From positions 1 to 5,992 of the forward strand of contig CAZYPK010000232.1 in the NCBI GenBank assembly GCA_964649195.1: a DNA stretch of 5,992 nucleotides, read 5' to 3'. The notes beneath the pieces were generated by a model. The model was given only the letters and a program-made list of their open reading frames with translations. It had not been told where the DNA came from and searched no databases. This DNA is from JTS-RE9 sp964649195 (lineage in GTDB: Bacteria > Planctomycetota > Phycisphaerae > Phycisphaerales > Phycisphaeraceae). Every line of letters starts with the position of its first letter. Position 1 is the stretch's first letter. Position numbers and translations under genes: made by a program. Below are positions 4,902-5,992 of the stretch, piece after piece.

Positions 4902-5945
4902 ATGTCCACGACGGTTCCCCTCTCCATCGCGGCTGTGTCCATCAACGGTGATCGCTACCGTGCCGCCCGCGAGCATTGTCGGCAACACTGGCCGGATCTT
5001 TTTTTCGCTTCGCACTTCACCGCCAGGCCCAGGCGTTACGCGCTTTACGCCATCGCCGCGGTGATGCATCAGTTGGGCGAGATCATGGGGCCGCCCCAGG
5101 TCGGGGCGAAGCCGCCGTCGATCGTTTCCGCGCAGGCCGCCTCCTGTTGCGGCGGCGGTTCGTGCGAGGGTGAATCGATCGGCAGGCGGCAGGAGGTCTG
5201 CCTGGCGGTGATCGATCATCTGCTGGGCGGTGAGTTGACGGGCAAGCCGGAGCTTGATTCGTTTTCGGATGTGCAGCCGGCGCTGCGCCTGCCGCGCGAG
5301 TGGTTTGAAACATGGATCAAGGGCATGGCGACGGAGCGCACGCTGCCTCGCTATGCGACAAGCAAAAGGCTCAACGAAACCGCGCAGCAATCCACCGGCA
5401 TGCCGATGCTGATGATGGCGCGGGCCCTGTGCGAATCGCCGCACCCTTTCCCGGCCACCGTGCAATCGCAATGGCTTGCATGGGGCGCCGGACTGCGCTG
5501 GTGCCAACTGCTGCACGAGGTGAAAGGCGACTTTGAACAGCGTCGAATCATGCTGCCTTTGGATGATCTGGTCCGTCATCGCCTTTCGGAAAAGGACATC
5601 GCCGCGTTTTCAATTGCATCAAGCGCCCAAGGCGATGGGCGATGGCGGGCGCTGATGAAGTTCGAGCTGGATCGCGTGGGCAATCTCTTCCGCGGCGGCG
5701 GCAAGGCGCTGGGCGCGCTGGCCGATGAATCGGCCCGGCGAACATTTGCCGCCGTGGGCGTGTTCGCTTTGCGACGACTGGAAAAACTCATCGCCAAAGG
5801 CGGCGACCCGTTTGCAATACAGGTGAAGATGACCACGCTGCACCGCCTGGCGGCGATGCCGCGCGTGGTGCGGATGGTGTGGGAGGGGGGAAAAGCAGGA
5901 AAACAGGAAAGCAGGAAAGCAGGAAAGCAGGACAGTAGAACCTGA
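4902..5945 (+). CDS. Divergent squalene/phytoene synthase family protein
   Basis: A 347-residue protein with the trans-isoprenyl diphosphate synthase (head-to-head) fold. Active members condense two prenyl diphosphates to squalene or phytoene. Recognisable parts: FFASHFTARPRRYALYAIAAV (34-54), WIKGMATERTLPRYAT (138-153), TGMPMLMMARAL (165-176), and LLHEVKGDFEQRRIMLPLDDL (203-223) followed by LSEKDI. The first Asp-rich motif, normally DDxxD after the ALYA segment, reads HQLGE (56-60), and the first Asp of the second motif is Glu (EVKGD, 206-210). Metal binding is therefore doubtful. A cysteine cluster CCGGGSC (82-88) lies in an inserted loop. The start at 4902 is preferred because the longer frame runs through repeats. 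The last ~20 residues are encoded by an 8-bp array. It could be an inactive paralogue or an enzyme with altered chemistry. No carotenoid or hopanoid genes are beside it. Confidence 0.75.
   Translation: MSTTVPLSIAAVSINGDRYRAAREHCRQHWPDLFFASHFTARPRRYALYAIAAVMHQLGEIMGPPQVGAKPPSIVSAQAASCCGGGSCEGESIGRRQEVCLAVIDHLLGGELTGKPELDSFSDVQPALRLPREWFETWIKGMATERTLPRYATSKRLNETAQQSTGMPMLMMARALCESPHPFPATVQSQWLAWGAGLRWCQLLHEVKGDFEQRRIMLPLDDLVRHRLSEKDIAAFSIASSAQGDGRWRALMKFELDRVGNLFRGGGKALGALADESARRTFAAVGVFALRRLEKLIAKGGDPFAIQVKMTTLHRLAAMPRVVRMVWEGGKAGKQESRKAGKQDSRT
5885..5931. repeat. AAAGCAGG octamer array in the synthase 3' end
   Basis: A G-run (5885-5890) leads into five 8-bp units: AAAGCAGG, AAAACAGG, then AAAGCAGG three times (5892-5931). 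The array encodes the C-terminal tail with KAGKQESRKAGKQ and runs to within a few codons of the stop. The start of the block resembles the reverse complement of 3538-3555. Confidence 0.85.
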
Positions 5946-5992
5946 GTTTCGCTTAAGCCCCGCCCGGAGCCTGAGAACTTTTCCAAACGTCT

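Overview
The window is GC-rich bacterial DNA. It carries five clear protein genes, two candidate small-RNA loci and an unusually dense set of short tandem and inverted repeats at the gene borders. The gene content (SCO1-type copper chaperone, DUF420/CtaM-like protein, ABC-2 permease) suggests an aerobic bacterium with a copper-dependent terminal oxidase. High GC, few Shine-Dalgarno sequences and repeat-filled spacers would fit Planctomycetota or a similar environmental lineage, but nothing here proves the taxon.

Layout. 1-157: repeat-derived leader. 158-1072 (+): Cof-type HAD phosphatase. 1073-1749: long non-coding stretch with a sigma70-like promoter (1398-1426) followed by a rho-independent terminator (1542-1580), which bound a ~150-nt candidate RNA, then a 40-bp tandem hairpin repeat and a CTGTCCC heptamer array directly before the next gene. 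1750-2190 (+): DUF420 membrane protein. 2191-2775: a second promoter/terminator pair (2289-2318 and 2619-2658) bounding a ~330-nt candidate RNA, then two inverted REP-like hairpins. 2776-3450 (-): SCO1/SenC. 3457-3631: spacer made almost wholly of repeat arrays inside 34-bp inverted ends. 3629-4579 (-): ABC-2 permease containing an in-frame heptamer array. 4580-4901: divergent spacer with GATTTNN arrays and a large inverted repeat. 4902-5945 (+): divergent squalene/phytoene synthase family protein whose C-terminal tail is encoded by an 8-bp repeat. 5946-5992: nothing recognisable.

Function. SCO1 and DUF420 are both tied to assembly of haem-copper oxidases. They converge on the candidate-RNA and hairpin region. 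The ABC permease lies upstream of SCO1 on the same strand and may share a transcript; its ATPase is not in the window. The HAD phosphatase and the prenyl-synthase-like protein have no obvious link to this group.

The most notable feature is the mosaic of 7-bp and 8-bp tandem repeats (CTGTCCC, GAGTTCT, GATTTNN, CAAATCT, TAAGTAA, NCCGTGCC-like and AAAGCAGG units). They occupy nearly every gene border and have entered two coding sequences. They resemble in kind the STRR heptamers known from filamentous cyanobacteria. One set forms a 175-bp MITE-like element with near-perfect inverted ends.
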